From Terriglobia bacterium (GTDB lineage: Bacteria; Acidobacteriota; Terriglobia; UBA7540), in the NCBI GenBank assembly GCA_020072925.1, contig JAIQGA010000003.1, forward strand, positions 1 to 43,520: a DNA stretch of 43,520 nt, in the 5' to 3' direction. Below the pieces are notes generated by a model, which saw only the letters and a program-made list of their open reading frames with translations, searched no databases and was not told where the DNA came from. Shown here in pieces: positions 1 through 7,421 of the stretch (within the stretch, counting starts at the first letter, position 1; each line of letters begins with the position of its first letter). The translations under genes and the position numbers were made by a program.

Positions 1-258
1 GTCCTCCTGGCGAAGGCCCGCTACCGCTCGACCCTTCGAGTCCCGCACGATGACGCGCACAGGCACCACATTCCGCTGCACCTGCAACTTAAAGCCAGGC
101 TGAGTTTCCGTGACTTCTGCGGTCTTTTCATTTGCCTGGTTCTGTGCGTTCTGAGCATGGAGGCTCCAGCCAGGATTCCAGGTTGTGGCTGCAAGGACTG
201 CCAAGGCGCTGCTGCAGTAAAGACACGCCCGCGCGACAATACCGGAAAGGGTGAGCAT
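1..258 (-). CDS. VWFA-related acidobacterial secreted protein, N-terminal part (cut by window edge)
   Basis: An open frame starts at ATG 258 and runs off the left edge with no stop (86 codons visible). GGAGGG lies 6-7 bases before the ATG. A hydrophobic N-terminal segment is followed by a polar stretch and then by KLQVQRNVVPVRVIVRDSKG and VAGLRQED. That pattern (beta strand with V-x-V-R-D-x-x-G, then V-x-G-L-x-x-E-D) is typical of the region ahead of the VWA domain in acidobacterial VWFA-related proteins (TIGR03436). The VWA domain itself lies outside the window, so the family call rests on this motif and the likely taxon. Expected location is exported or periplasmic. Confidence 0.6.
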   Translation of the reverse strand, partial: MLTLSGIVARACLYCSSALAVLAATTWNPGWSLHAQNAQNQANEKTAEVTETQPGFKLQVQRNVVPVRVIVRDSKGRAVAGLRQED

Positions 259-376
259 CACAGGCCCTCCACGGACTTTTCGGCGAGGTTCGGGCCTTCA
301 GGTTAATGAAACAGTATGCCCTGAAAAGGAAATTGTCAACGGGGCTATTTCACTTGCTTAGCCTGAGGTCGTGAGG

Positions 377-1213
377 TCAAGTCTTGCGGCATTTATGGAA
401 GAGCTTGCAGTTGATATCGGGCCAGAATTCCGCGCCGAAGCCGGTCGCCATGCCGGACAGGAGGCTGACGGCCGAGCGGCTCATGGTCAAACCAAAGCCG
501 CGGTCGGCCGGAGGGTAGTAGGCGTTCGATACCGCCTTGCTCGCGAACGCGCCCAGCACCTTGGAATAGTTGAACTGACGCGTGCCTTGATCATCCCGGC
601 ACCAGAACTCTTGTGCCAGGGAGTAGATGATCCGATGCTTGATCGTCCCTCGCCCGATTCGAAAGTAGCGAGGGTCCTGCTTCAGCAGGACAGGAAGCAG
701 GAAGTTAGACATGAATTCATGATCCGTCACATCGGCGATCGCGGCCCCATAGCGCTTGCCATATCCCGAGGCGCCCTGCCCGTATCCCGGCAAGCGGTTC
801 TGGGCCTGACTCAGACCGGCTTGCGCGCCCGCAAAGACCCACTGGAAGGGGTCGAAGGCTTGCCGGGTGAAGAGCCTGAACTTCTGCCCCGGCGTCAACG
901 ATGGAGGATGCTGGCGGTCCGTCACCTCGAACGTCGGAATGATCCCGAGGATGCGCTCGTGGCTTTCGCGTGAACCTTCCGAAGCCTGTGAGCCCTGCGG
1001 CTGTCCGGTGGCGGGAGCGATTGTTTGCGCCTCGTGTGGTGATGGTTCCGACGGTGAATTTGGAAACGGCTGGGCGAAGGCCGCCGCCGCGAACGTCAAC
1101 ACGGCAAAGGCTGTCGGCACGAACGTCCAATCCGTAAAAGACGACTTTTGAAATCCAGACAGTGGATGTGACTCCCTTTGCGCGCAAGGGACTTCACTGC
1201 GCTTTGCTCTCAC
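377..1213 (-). CDS. Conserved secreted protein of unknown function
   Basis: The 278-residue frame uses a GTG start at 1213. A hydrophobic stretch ending AAAAFAQ around residues 33-48 looks like a signal peptide, so the true start may be slightly further in; no start has a well-placed Shine-Dalgarno sequence. A low-complexity Ser/Pro/Gln linker follows, then a conserved-looking domain with YGQGASGYGKRYGAAIADV and LKQDPRYFRIGRG. I recognise this pattern from secreted acidobacterial proteins of unknown function, and it resembles no enzyme I can name. It is in the same orientation as the beta-barrel genes upstream and may be co-transcribed with them. Confidence 0.6.
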   Translation of the reverse strand: MRAKRSEVPCAQRESHPLSGFQKSSFTDWTFVPTAFAVLTFAAAAFAQPFPNSPSEPSPHEAQTIAPATGQPQGSQASEGSRESHERILGIIPTFEVTDRQHPPSLTPGQKFRLFTRQAFDPFQWVFAGAQAGLSQAQNRLPGYGQGASGYGKRYGAAIADVTDHEFMSNFLLPVLLKQDPRYFRIGRGTIKHRIIYSLAQEFWCRDDQGTRQFNYSKVLGAFASKAVSNAYYPPADRGFGLTMSRSAVSLLSGMATGFGAEFWPDINCKLFHKCRKT

Positions 1214-1268
1214 TGATCTTAAGCCATTCAGCAGTGGTCCGCCCTCCGCAAAATTGCGGCGCTTGATC

Positions 1269-1787
1269 CTACCTGAACGCCAGGCCTATACGAAGGCCCC
1301 AGTAATGATATGTATGTCCGGAGGCGAAAATGGGCGAGACGTGATGGACGTGGTCGCGGAATTCCAGGCGCAGACCCACTCGCTTGAACGCCCAGTAATG
1401 GATGCCGCCGCCGAAGTTGAAGTGGATGTCGGGGAAATCACTTTGTCCGAAGGTGCGTGTGTATCCACCCTCGACAAACGGGGAGAGCTTCGTTTTGCTG
1501 GAAGCGCGCCGGAAGTGGTACGACGGGTCCATTGAGAACACGCCCACTCCATAGCCGGGCCTTCCCATCGCCCCTAGTTCCGCGCCCACACCGAATCCCT
1601 TAACAAGCAGCACTTCTCCGCCGCCGCCCACATGGGTGATTCCATGAAGGCCACCATCTGATGATCGAAAGCTGCCTTCACCGATGAAGATGTACTCCTG
1701 ACCTCGATACCGGGGATCCGCGCCCTGGGCAGACACCCATGCCGGTGCCATGAGCAGCAACGCTAACGTCGCAATGAGTTTTTTCAT
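1269..1787 (-). CDS. Small outer-membrane beta-barrel-like protein
   Basis: 172 residues. ATG at 1787 is preceded by GGAGGGG at good spacing. A clear Sec signal peptide (MKKLIATLALLLMAPAWVSA, cut before Q) is followed by alternating Gly/aromatic segments with aromatic residues near strand ends, finishing YWGLRIGLAFR. A C-terminal Phe-x-Phe/Arg strand is usual for outer-membrane barrels. Length fits an eight-stranded OmpA/OmpX-like or 'outer membrane protein beta-barrel domain' protein. The neighbour at 1844-2422 has nearly the same signal peptide and end, so the two are paralogues. Ligand or function is unknown. Confidence 0.65.
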   Translation of the reverse strand: MKKLIATLALLLMAPAWVSAQGADPRYRGQEYIFIGEGSFRSSDGGLHGITHVGGGGEVLLVKGFGVGAELGAMGRPGYGVGVFSMDPSYHFRRASSKTKLSPFVEGGYTRTFGQSDFPDIHFNFGGGIHYWAFKRVGLRLEFRDHVHHVSPIFASGHTYHYWGLRIGLAFR

Positions 1788-1843
1788 CTATCGGCCCCTC
1801 CAGTCAGGGTGCGAGGGACGGGTCGATCGCGCGAACTGCATTC

Positions 1844-2422
1844 CTACCTGAAAGTCATACCGACACGGAAGGCTACGAACTGGGTGAATTGACTGTGAAA
1901 TTGATTGATATTGCCCTGGTTCCGAACCTCCAGGCGCAAGGCAGCGTGTTTGCTCACCCACAAGTTCGCTCCGCCGCCGAGGTTGTACCCATTCTGCACC
2001 GCGGTGCGGTCCCCGAAGTAGAGGCTGTAGCCTCCGGTTACAAAAGGTTCGGCCTTCTTTTGGCGTGAGAAGTGGTAGGACCCATTGACTGAGCCCACTC
2101 CGATTCCATTGCTGCCGAAACTCCAATCCTGACCCGCATATCCAAATTCCGTGCCCACGCCGAGGCCCCTGTAAACAAACACCTCTCCGCCAAAACCGGC
2201 GTTTACACCACCCCGTTTGTGGGAGAAGCAGTCTGCCGGCGGCGGTTGCCCGGGGGGGAACACCACACCGTAACAGGCCGGACTGAAAACGTATCTGGCA
2301 TTCGACACGATGGGGGCAAGAAAGACATACCCCTGGCCCCGGGACGGATGTTCTGCTTCCTGCGCCGGAGCCATTGCTGGCACCAAGAGCAGCAACCCTA
2401 ACGTCGCAACAAGTTTTCTCAT
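1844..2422 (-). CDS. Outer-membrane beta-barrel-like protein, paralogue of the next gene
   Basis: 192 residues. ATG at 2422 is preceded by GGAGGG. The signal peptide (MRKLVATLGLLLLVPAMAPA, then Q) resembles that of the following gene at 1269-1787. The mature part is rich in Gly, aromatic residues and alternating hydrophobics (GGEVFVYRGLGVGTEFGYAG, GVGSVNGSYHF) and ends VAFRVGMTFR, which fits a small outer-membrane barrel. Four Cys-containing positions and a Pro-rich loop (PPGQPPPADCF) lie in the first third and may be an extracellular loop. It is probably co-transcribed with its neighbours. Function is unknown. Confidence 0.65.
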   Translation of the reverse strand: MRKLVATLGLLLLVPAMAPAQEAEHPSRGQGYVFLAPIVSNARYVFSPACYGVVFPPGQPPPADCFSHKRGGVNAGFGGEVFVYRGLGVGTEFGYAGQDWSFGSNGIGVGSVNGSYHFSRQKKAEPFVTGGYSLYFGDRTAVQNGYNLGGGANLWVSKHAALRLEVRNQGNINQFHSQFTQFVAFRVGMTFR

Positions 2423-2459
2423 GTTTCAACCCTCCAACCGCAGCGCGGGGGACAGGCCA

Positions 2460-3053
2460 TTACCTCTTCGGGCGCCCTACGTGCAAAACCAACCCGAACG
2501 ACAGTCGCAAAGAGTTTTGAACGTCGTTCGGAAAGGAGGCACGCAGGTAATCGACTTGGAGCGGGCGTACCCAGATGAATCGCCACGCCCGCACATCCAG
2601 CCCGCCACCCAAGCCCACCGTAAAGGCCATCCCGCCCTTCAGGGCGCTTGCGGTGTTGGGAATGATTCCAGGCGGAAACGGCGGAAGGATGTTCTGCGCT
2701 CCGTGCGTCGCTCCCACCAGGACGTGCGCGAACGGAGTCACGCCGCGGGTGCCGCGATAAGTGAATCGCGGCCCGAAGAGGAGTGAGTATCGGTTTGCGA
2801 ACGCGGGCGGGTCCTGGGAATAGCCCGAGTACTTGAGAATCTCCATTTCCGCGCCGACGTAGCGATTGAAATCACCGGTGATCGATCCTCCCCAACCATG
2901 AGTGCGGAAATGTGTGCCGACGGTATCGGTCCATACTTTCGAGCCGCCCGCAAAGATCTCGACCTCAGGGACCTGATCCTGGGCAGCGCCGCGTAATGGC
3001 CCGGCGGTAATGAGGCCCGCGCAAATCAACGCAATGAAGACGCGTTTCCCCAT
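2460..3053 (-). CDS. Exported beta-barrel-like protein
   Basis: The frame is open from 3167, but the ATG at 3053 begins a proper signal peptide (MGKRVFIALICAGLITAGPL, then RGAAQ) after a GGGAAAG sequence, giving 197 residues; I prefer that start. The mature region has repeated beta-strand-like segments (VEIFAGGSKVW, GGSITGDFNRYVGAEMEI, LLFGPRFTYRG) and ends LRLSFGLVLHVG, which fits an outer-membrane protein with a barrel fold. It is the first of three similar minus-strand genes. No function can be assigned. Confidence 0.6.
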   Translation of the reverse strand: MGKRVFIALICAGLITAGPLRGAAQDQVPEVEIFAGGSKVWTDTVGTHFRTHGWGGSITGDFNRYVGAEMEILKYSGYSQDPPAFANRYSLLFGPRFTYRGTRGVTPFAHVLVGATHGAQNILPPFPPGIIPNTASALKGGMAFTVGLGGGLDVRAWRFIWVRPLQVDYLRASFPNDVQNSLRLSFGLVLHVGRPKR

Positions 3054-3185
3054 AGACTTTCCCGCGAGCGCGGGGCAACACCCCGCATTTCTTACTTTCG
3101 ACCGACTGCGCACACATCTCCCCGGTCTTGGCGGAGCATCTTTTCCGGCTACCGCCAAGCAAAGCACCGTTGCACTAAGCGAGAA

Positions 3186-3692
3186 CTATCCCGATACTCT
3201 AGGTCGCGGGCGGCCCTGGAAATGTCGAAGAAAAATGAGGGCCAGGCCGATTAGACCCAGCAGAGTGACACCTATCCAGAAATAGATCGGAAATTTCAGC
3301 CACAACAAGTAAGTCTGCGACCCCATGCCCGGCGGCACCTGAGTGGCCATGAGAAAGTCGCGAAGATCGCGGGTCTGGCTCGTGTCGCCGTTGAGGATGA
3401 CGCGTTGGAAAATATACCAGTAGGGCCGATAGGTCAGATACAGCGTGGCGGAGGAAAGCAAAAATCCCACCGCGCTGGTCAAGAAAACAGTTGTCGCCAC
3501 GGGTCTGGCGCGCTGCGCGGCCGGCTGACCGCTCCTCAACCTTCCTGCGATAAGGGCCGCCGCGGCGATCACCACAAGCGCGGAGAAGAGGAGCATCAGG
3601 AGCCCCGACATCTGCACGAACGTGGCGTTCCGTCTGGCTACATACATTCCGAATACCCATCGCCCTACCGCTTCGGAATTCTGGCGGGACAC
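3186..3692 (-). CDS. Hypothetical integral membrane protein
   Basis: 168 residues from a GTG at 3692. An ATG at 3647 giving 153 residues is equally possible, and neither has a strong Shine-Dalgarno sequence. About three or four hydrophobic helices are visible: MLLFSALVVIAAAALIAG, a segment around TTVFLTSAVGFLLSSATLYL, and a C-terminal IYFWIGVTLLGLIGLALIFL. It lies 21 bases downstream of the 392-residue membrane protein and in line with padR, so the three probably form one transcript. I do not recognise the family. Confidence 0.5.
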   Translation of the reverse strand: MSRQNSEAVGRWVFGMYVARRNATFVQMSGLLMLLFSALVVIAAAALIAGRLRSGQPAAQRARPVATTVFLTSAVGFLLSSATLYLTYRPYWYIFQRVILNGDTSQTRDLRDFLMATQVPPGMGSQTYLLWLKFPIYFWIGVTLLGLIGLALIFLRHFQGRPRPRVSG

Positions 3693-3713
3693 GCCGTGCC
3701 CGGCGAGTGGGAT

Positions 3714-4892
3714 TCAAGTTCCACCAGGACAGGCGAGTTGCTCGAACTTACCCGCAAGGTAAGCGAAAAGTGCGGCCTCGTGCGAGTTCCCTTCGTTTGC
3801 CGAGAGGTTTTGAAGTTCTCGGTAGGCCCCTGCCTGCATCCATGAACCCATCCAGTGTTCAAATTCTGTGTGTCCCTGGGAGTCAACTACCTGGCCGAAG
3901 CGCGCCACCGCCCAGTATTTTTCGGCTGCTCCCTTCTTGTCGCCTTGGGCTTCGAGTTTCTGCCCCGAGTCGAGGAGGAATTTTGCGAACCGCTGGGAAT
4001 CACTGAAGGCAAAGGTTGGCAGATCGCGCTCTTCCCCGGAGAGCAGTTCGTAGGGGTCATTGAAGTGGTAGCGGGAGACCACCCGACGGTCCATCTCCTT
4101 CAGCCGCGTCAAGTAATCGTCGAACTTCGGAGAAGCAAATGCCGCCGCCATGGCGGCTTCCCACCGCGGCTCAATATTCTTTAGCCACGAGGCGACGTCT
4201 CGCCGGACCGGGTGGCTCATGTAGATGGATTCCGCGGTGATGAGGTGGAGAAGTGCATTCGTTGGGTCCCAGCGCTCAAGCTCCGGAAGCCACCGGCTGA
4301 TCTCCGGAAGCTCGGGATGGCGAACCGCCACGAGGGCATAAACCCAGACGAGACTCGCGTCGAGGCCAACGGCTTCTTCCGCCAGTCGCGCACTCTCACG
4401 AGAATTGAGGACGCGCACAGCGCAGAAGGCCAGACCTTGGGGGTCGTGCTGCGCCTCCGCTTGCCTGGCGATGGCCGCGAGCCCAGGCTGCCCATCCGCC
4501 GTTATCCCACGGTATAGGACAGGCCAAGCTGCCAGGGAAACTCGCATCCCCTGTCGAAACGGCGGGGCCGCGAAGAAAAGCAGCGCGCCCAGGACGCAGG
4601 CCCCACCGGCGATCAAGGCCGCCCAGCGCAAGGAGACAGTCTTGGCGAAGAGCCCACCGTCTGGTACCAGGCCCTGACCATGGCGGCTTGGAATCAGGAA
4701 GGCGGCGAGGGCGCTTTTGGCGAGAACCGTTGCGCCGCCCATGGCCCACATCAGCCCCGCCCAATGCCCTTCCACGTAGTCGAGCTCGCCACGCATCGCC
4801 TCGCCCCACTCGCGGGTATCGGGCGGCGCAATGTGGATCGCGGAATCAAGGAGCACGGTCGCGGCTTGTCGGAGAGGCGTTTCCAGCATCAC
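3714..4892 (-). CDS. Membrane-anchored protein encoded next to padR
   Basis: 392 residues. The start codon lies 2 bases after the padR stop, so translation is probably coupled. The N-terminal part has an amphipathic region (AMRGELDYVEGHWAGLMWAM) and at least two hydrophobic helices, near residues 52-66 and 90-110. The remaining ~270 residues are soluble and helix-rich with a repeat-like, TPR-style feel (GDKKGAAEKYWAVARFGQ). I recognise this arrangement as common beside padR in Acidobacteriota but cannot name a function. Tight linkage suggests PadR controls it. Confidence 0.55.
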   Translation of the reverse strand: MMLETPLRQAATVLLDSAIHIAPPDTREWGEAMRGELDYVEGHWAGLMWAMGGATVLAKSALAAFLIPSRHGQGLVPDGGLFAKTVSLRWAALIAGGACVLGALLFFAAPPFRQGMRVSLAAWPVLYRGITADGQPGLAAIARQAEAQHDPQGLAFCAVRVLNSRESARLAEEAVGLDASLVWVYALVAVRHPELPEISRWLPELERWDPTNALLHLITAESIYMSHPVRRDVASWLKNIEPRWEAAMAAAFASPKFDDYLTRLKEMDRRVVSRYHFNDPYELLSGEERDLPTFAFSDSQRFAKFLLDSGQKLEAQGDKKGAAEKYWAVARFGQVVDSQGHTEFEHWMGSWMQAGAYRELQNLSANEGNSHEAALFAYLAGKFEQLACPGGT

Positions 4893-4894
4893 CC

Positions 4895-5203
4895 CTACCC
4901 CCTGCTCAGGGTGGGTTGTTGCAGCAACCAGCTCGCGCGAGACTCGGCTAACTTCGCGCGAGCCAATTCCAATCCATTCGGCGTCAACCTATAGGTGTGC
5001 CGCGGCGGGACGCCGTCCTCCGTCGTCACCCAGCAGGCTTCCAGTAACGTGTACTTCTGGAGGCGCATGAGAATCGGATAGAGCGTTCCTGACTTCAGCC
5101 CCGTTGAGCGACTGAGTTCATATCCATATCGCCAGTCGGCCGGGCGCTCGAGGAACCGATCGAGCACGAGGAGGGTCTCTCGGGACAAGCGAGGTGTCTT
5201 CAT
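4895..5203 (-). CDS. PadR-family transcriptional regulator
   Basis: 102 residues from ATG 5203; the frame is open upstream to 5239, but the family normally begins with this Met. The winged-helix core shows the PadR pattern: a first helix (SRETLLVLDRFLER), then YGYELSRSTGLKSGTLYPIL with the characteristic G-T-L-Y-P-I-L recognition segment, then a wing with PPRHTYRLTPNGLELA. PadR proteins are usually repressors of adjacent genes and of themselves. This one lacks the long C-terminal helix of larger PadR proteins and belongs to the short class. An inverted repeat 10 bases upstream is a candidate operator. Its targets are probably the two membrane-protein genes that follow. Confidence 0.85.
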   Translation of the reverse strand: MKTPRLSRETLLVLDRFLERPADWRYGYELSRSTGLKSGTLYPILMRLQKYTLLEACWVTTEDGVPPRHTYRLTPNGLELARAKLAESRASWLLQQPTLSRG

Positions 5204-5212
5204 AGAGCTAAG

Positions 5213-5226
5213 TCTACATAGGTAGA
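5213..5226. promoter_or_regulatory. Candidate PadR operator (TCTAC-N4-GTAGA)
   Basis: A perfect 5-base inverted repeat, TCTAC ATAG GTAGA, sits 10 to 23 bases upstream of the padR start codon, where a repressor would block the promoter or translation start. PadR dimers bind dyads of this size. The assignment as operator is inference from symmetry and position. Confidence 0.45.
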
Positions 5227-5388
5227 GATGAGTTGTCAAGTCCTAATCTTTGCGCCAAAACTGCGCCTGGAACACTTTAGTGCGGCAGCCAACCGTGGCG
5301 AATGCCGAAGACGCGCTCGCAGTATTGCGCGCGTTGGCCGAGTGGTGTAGGTTACCCGTCGGCGCGGTCAGCAACACGGGATACCCAG

Positions 5389-5394
5389 TATAAT
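5389..5394 (+). promoter_or_regulatory. Candidate -10 box of the GT39 gene
   Basis: A perfect TATAAT lies 17 bases upstream of the ATG at 5411, which would give a very short 5' leader of about 9 bases. No convincing -35 box and no Shine-Dalgarno sequence are visible, so this may be a near-leaderless transcript or a chance match. Confidence 0.3.
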
Positions 5395-5410
5395 TGAGCC
5401 TAATCCGCCT

Positions 5411-6976
5411 ATGAGCCTCTCACACGCCCCGGTCCTCGAAAAGAATTCTGGCAGGAAGTTCGCCGTCAGCGCGAGCGCACTCGTCCTTGGCATTTCAGTC
5501 TTCAAGTTGCTGGTCCACCTGTACGCGGGCCGGCATTACGGCTATTTCGTTGACGAACTTTATTACCTGGCTTGCAGCCGGCACCTGGATTGGGGCTATG
5601 TCGACCAACCTCCTCTGATTGCGGTAATCACCTGGCTGGCACGCACGCTGCTAGGGGACTCGCTGCCGGCAATCCGTTTCTTCCCCGCTGTGGCGGGAGC
5701 GGCGGAGGTTGCACTTTCGGGGTTAATCGCTCGCGAACTTGGGGGGAAGCGCTTCGCGCAGGCGCTGGCCGCCCTCGCGGCCTTGGTTGCGCCCGCAATC
5801 CTCGCGACCGACAACCTTCTGACCATGAACGCTTTCGAACCCCTTTTCTGGATGGGGTGTGCCTATGTATTCATTCGCATTGTCAGGACTGGCGACCAGA
5901 AGCTTTGGATCTGGTTCGCGGTTCTGGCGGGCGTCGGACTTGAAAACAAGCACTCCATGCTGATCTTCGGCACGGGCATGGTGGCTGGACTCTTGTTGAC
6001 CTCGGAACGCCGTTCATTCAAGAAGCCCTGGATCTGGGCCGGTGGTGCCATCGCTTTCCTGATCTTCCTCCCCAACCTCTGGTGGAATATTCAGCACCAC
6101 TTTCCGTTCCTGGAAGTGCTGGCCAACATCCGTCGCAGCGGGCGTGATGTTCCTCTCGAGCCGCTGGCGTTTTTTGCCGAGGAAACACTCACGCTCCTCC
6201 CTCTGACTCTGCCCATCTGGCTGGCGGGCCTCTGGTTCTACTTCTTCGCGAAGGCAGGCAAAACCTTTCGCGTGCTGGGCTGGGCATGGATTTTCACCGT
6301 ATCCGTTATCGTCGCACGGAGTCCGCGGGTCTACTATCTGTACCCCGCCATGCCGCTCCTGTTTGCAGGCGGCAGTGTGATGTGGGAAGCGTGGTTGGAC
6401 CGGCCCCGCCTGCAATGGTTGAAGGTCGCATTTCCCATCCTGCTGATTGCGACGGGTGCGGTGTTTTCTCCGCTCGCCATCCCCATTCTTCCGCCTGAAA
6501 CGTACATCCGATATACGCAGGCACTGCACCTTCAGCCGCCCAGGATTGAAACTCACAAGCTGGGCCCGCTTCCGCAACTCTTCGCGGACCAGTTCGGTTG
6601 GGAGGAAATGACGGCAACGGTCGCGCAGGTGTACAACCGCCTGCCGCCGTACATCCGGGCGAAGACTGCCATCTTCGGCCAGAACTACGGGCAGGCCGGC
6701 GCGATCGACCTCTTCGGCCCGAAATACGGCCTTCCCCCCGCCATTAGCGGGCACCAGACCTATTTCTACTGGGGGCCGCGAGACTACACGGGGGAGAGTA
6801 TGATCGTGATGCAGGGCCGCCAGGAGGAACTCGAGAAGCTTTTCGCCAGCGTCCAGAAGGTCGCCAGCGTGTATCACCCCTACTCCATGCCCTACGAGCA
6901 CTTCGACGTCTTCTACTGCCGCGGCCTCAAGCGTCCCCTCAATGAAATCTGGCCACGCGTGAAGAATTGGGATTGA
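5411..6976 (+). CDS. GT39/ArnT-type membrane glycosyltransferase
   Basis: 521 residues with many hydrophobic helices, typical of the PMT/ArnT (GT-C, family 39) fold, which transfers sugars from polyprenyl-phosphate donors on the outer face of the membrane. The first periplasmic loop carries the expected acidic pair in YFVDELYYL (Asp48-Glu49), followed by HLDWGYVDQPPL, the signature of this family. The C-terminal ~150 residues form a soluble periplasmic part (GQNYGQAGAIDLFGPKYGLP) as in other bacterial members. It stands alone: divergent from padR and separated from the reductase operon by a regulatory leader. Substrate is unknown; lipid, glycan or protein glycosylation are all possible. Confidence 0.8.
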   Translation: MSLSHAPVLEKNSGRKFAVSASALVLGISVFKLLVHLYAGRHYGYFVDELYYLACSRHLDWGYVDQPPLIAVITWLARTLLGDSLPAIRFFPAVAGAAEVALSGLIARELGGKRFAQALAALAALVAPAILATDNLLTMNAFEPLFWMGCAYVFIRIVRTGDQKLWIWFAVLAGVGLENKHSMLIFGTGMVAGLLLTSERRSFKKPWIWAGGAIAFLIFLPNLWWNIQHHFPFLEVLANIRRSGRDVPLEPLAFFAEETLTLLPLTLPIWLAGLWFYFFAKAGKTFRVLGWAWIFTVSVIVARSPRVYYLYPAMPLLFAGGSVMWEAWLDRPRLQWLKVAFPILLIATGAVFSPLAIPILPPETYIRYTQALHLQPPRIETHKLGPLPQLFADQFGWEEMTATVAQVYNRLPPYIRAKTAIFGQNYGQAGAIDLFGPKYGLPPAISGHQTYFYWGPRDYTGESMIVMQGRQEELEKLFASVQKVASVYHPYSMPYEHFDVFYCRGLKRPLNEIWPRVKNWD

Positions 6977-7136
6977 AGTTGCCGGGTCGCGGATTCGAAC
7001 AGCGGGCGGACTCGCGCCCCTGTTCACTGGGGATTTCAGTTTGCGCGGGAATTCCGGCCTTGGAGATTTTCGTGTTCGCGAGAAATAAAGGGAGGGATTT
7101 CCTCGGACTACAGAGATCGGTAGGGCTGCCAGCGAT

Positions 7137-7172
7137 TTTCCAATTTTCGAATTTCGAGTTTCGATTTTTCGT
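7137..7172. repeat. Intergenic heptamer repeat (TTTCGAN type)
   Basis: Degenerate 7-base units such as TTTCGAG and TTTCGAT follow each other, with one extra base between the first two. The same unit type recurs at 11597, 41267 and 43053. It lies between the GT39 gene and the reductase leader. Confidence 0.6.
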
Positions 7173-7215
7173 CTTCCCATAAGTTGTTGCTATGCCAGCG
7201 ACAAACAAGATTCTG

Positions 7216-7242
7216 TTGACACCGGTCATAAAGTCGTATTAG
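7216..7242 (+). promoter_or_regulatory. Candidate promoter of the reductase leader
   Basis: A perfect -35 hexamer TTGACA at 7216-7221 is followed, after a shorter-than-ideal 15-base spacer, by TATTAG at 7237-7242. Transcription would begin near 7249, just upstream of the leader ORF at 7258. The -35 is strong; the -10 is only a 4/6 match. Confidence 0.45.
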
Positions 7243-7257
7243 GCTGGATCTGTCTTT

Positions 7258-7332
7258 ATGAGGTTGTCCCTCCAACTCGGCATGGCGATGTGTTGTTGTT
7301 GCGGCGTCGCGGTGCCGACGTGTGGAGGTTAG
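7258..7332 (+). CDS. Cysteine-rich leader peptide (attenuator control ORF)
   Basis: A 24-codon ORF: MRLSLQLG followed by MAMCCCCGVAVPTCGG and a TAG stop. Translation may begin at ATG 7258, 7282 or 7288, all in frame. Four consecutive Cys codons (TGT TGT TGT TGC, 7291-7302) and one more at 7321 make it an obvious cysteine sensor. No function is expected for the peptide; it measures charged tRNA-Cys by ribosome stalling. It is placed directly before the terminator that precedes the sulfite/nitrite reductase gene. Poly-Cys leader ORFs are known ahead of sulfur genes in mycobacteria; I know of none described in Acidobacteriota. Confidence 0.8.
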   Translation: MRLSLQLGMAMCCCCGVAVPTCGG

Positions 7333-7400
7333 GCCTAAGCTAGTTTAACCGGTCTATTTTCCAACCCACCGTCGGACGATCCAAGGTCCGGCGGTGGGTT
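7305..7400 (+). promoter_or_regulatory. Cysteine transcription attenuator (mutually exclusive RNA hairpins)
   Basis: Three pairings can be drawn. Strand 1:2 (protector): CGTCG 7305-7309 with CGACG 7316-7320, just after the Cys codons. Strand 2:3 (antiterminator): 7315-7330 (CCGACG-T-GTGG-AG-GTT) with AACCCACCGTCGG at 7363-7375, where 13 pairs form around a 1-base and a 2-base bulge. Strand 3:4 (terminator): 7363-7377 with 7386-7400. A ribosome stalled at the Cys codons covers strand 1 and frees strand 2, so 2:3 forms and the gene is read. A ribosome reaching the stop at 7330 covers strand 2, so the terminator forms. The pairings are seen; the mechanism is inferred from classic amino-acid attenuators. 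Confidence 0.75.
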
Positions 7401-7410
7401 TTTTTGTTTT
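7363..7410 (+). terminator. Rho-independent terminator of the attenuator
   Basis: A 15-base-pair stem (7363-7377 with 7386-7400, a single G-U wobble) with the 8-base loop GATCCAAG is followed by a run of seven T at 7399-7405, one G and four more T. It ends directly before the GGAG ribosome-binding site at 7411 of the reductase gene, so it can only act as a conditional stop for that gene. Confidence 0.85.
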
Positions 7411-7421
7411 GGAGACAAACC

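Noticed and set aside
6988-7030. GATTCGAAC resembling a tRNA T-loop
   Set aside because: No acceptor, D or anticodon stems can be built around it. The same applies to similar words near 26290.
6014-7180. 388-codon frame antisense to the GT39 gene
   Set aside because: Composition of a shadow frame, with no Shine-Dalgarno sequence; the plus strand encodes a clear membrane enzyme.
7258-7410. SAM or cobalamin riboswitch in the reductase leader
   Set aside because: No matching consensus cores were seen, and the leader ORF with alternative hairpins explains the region.
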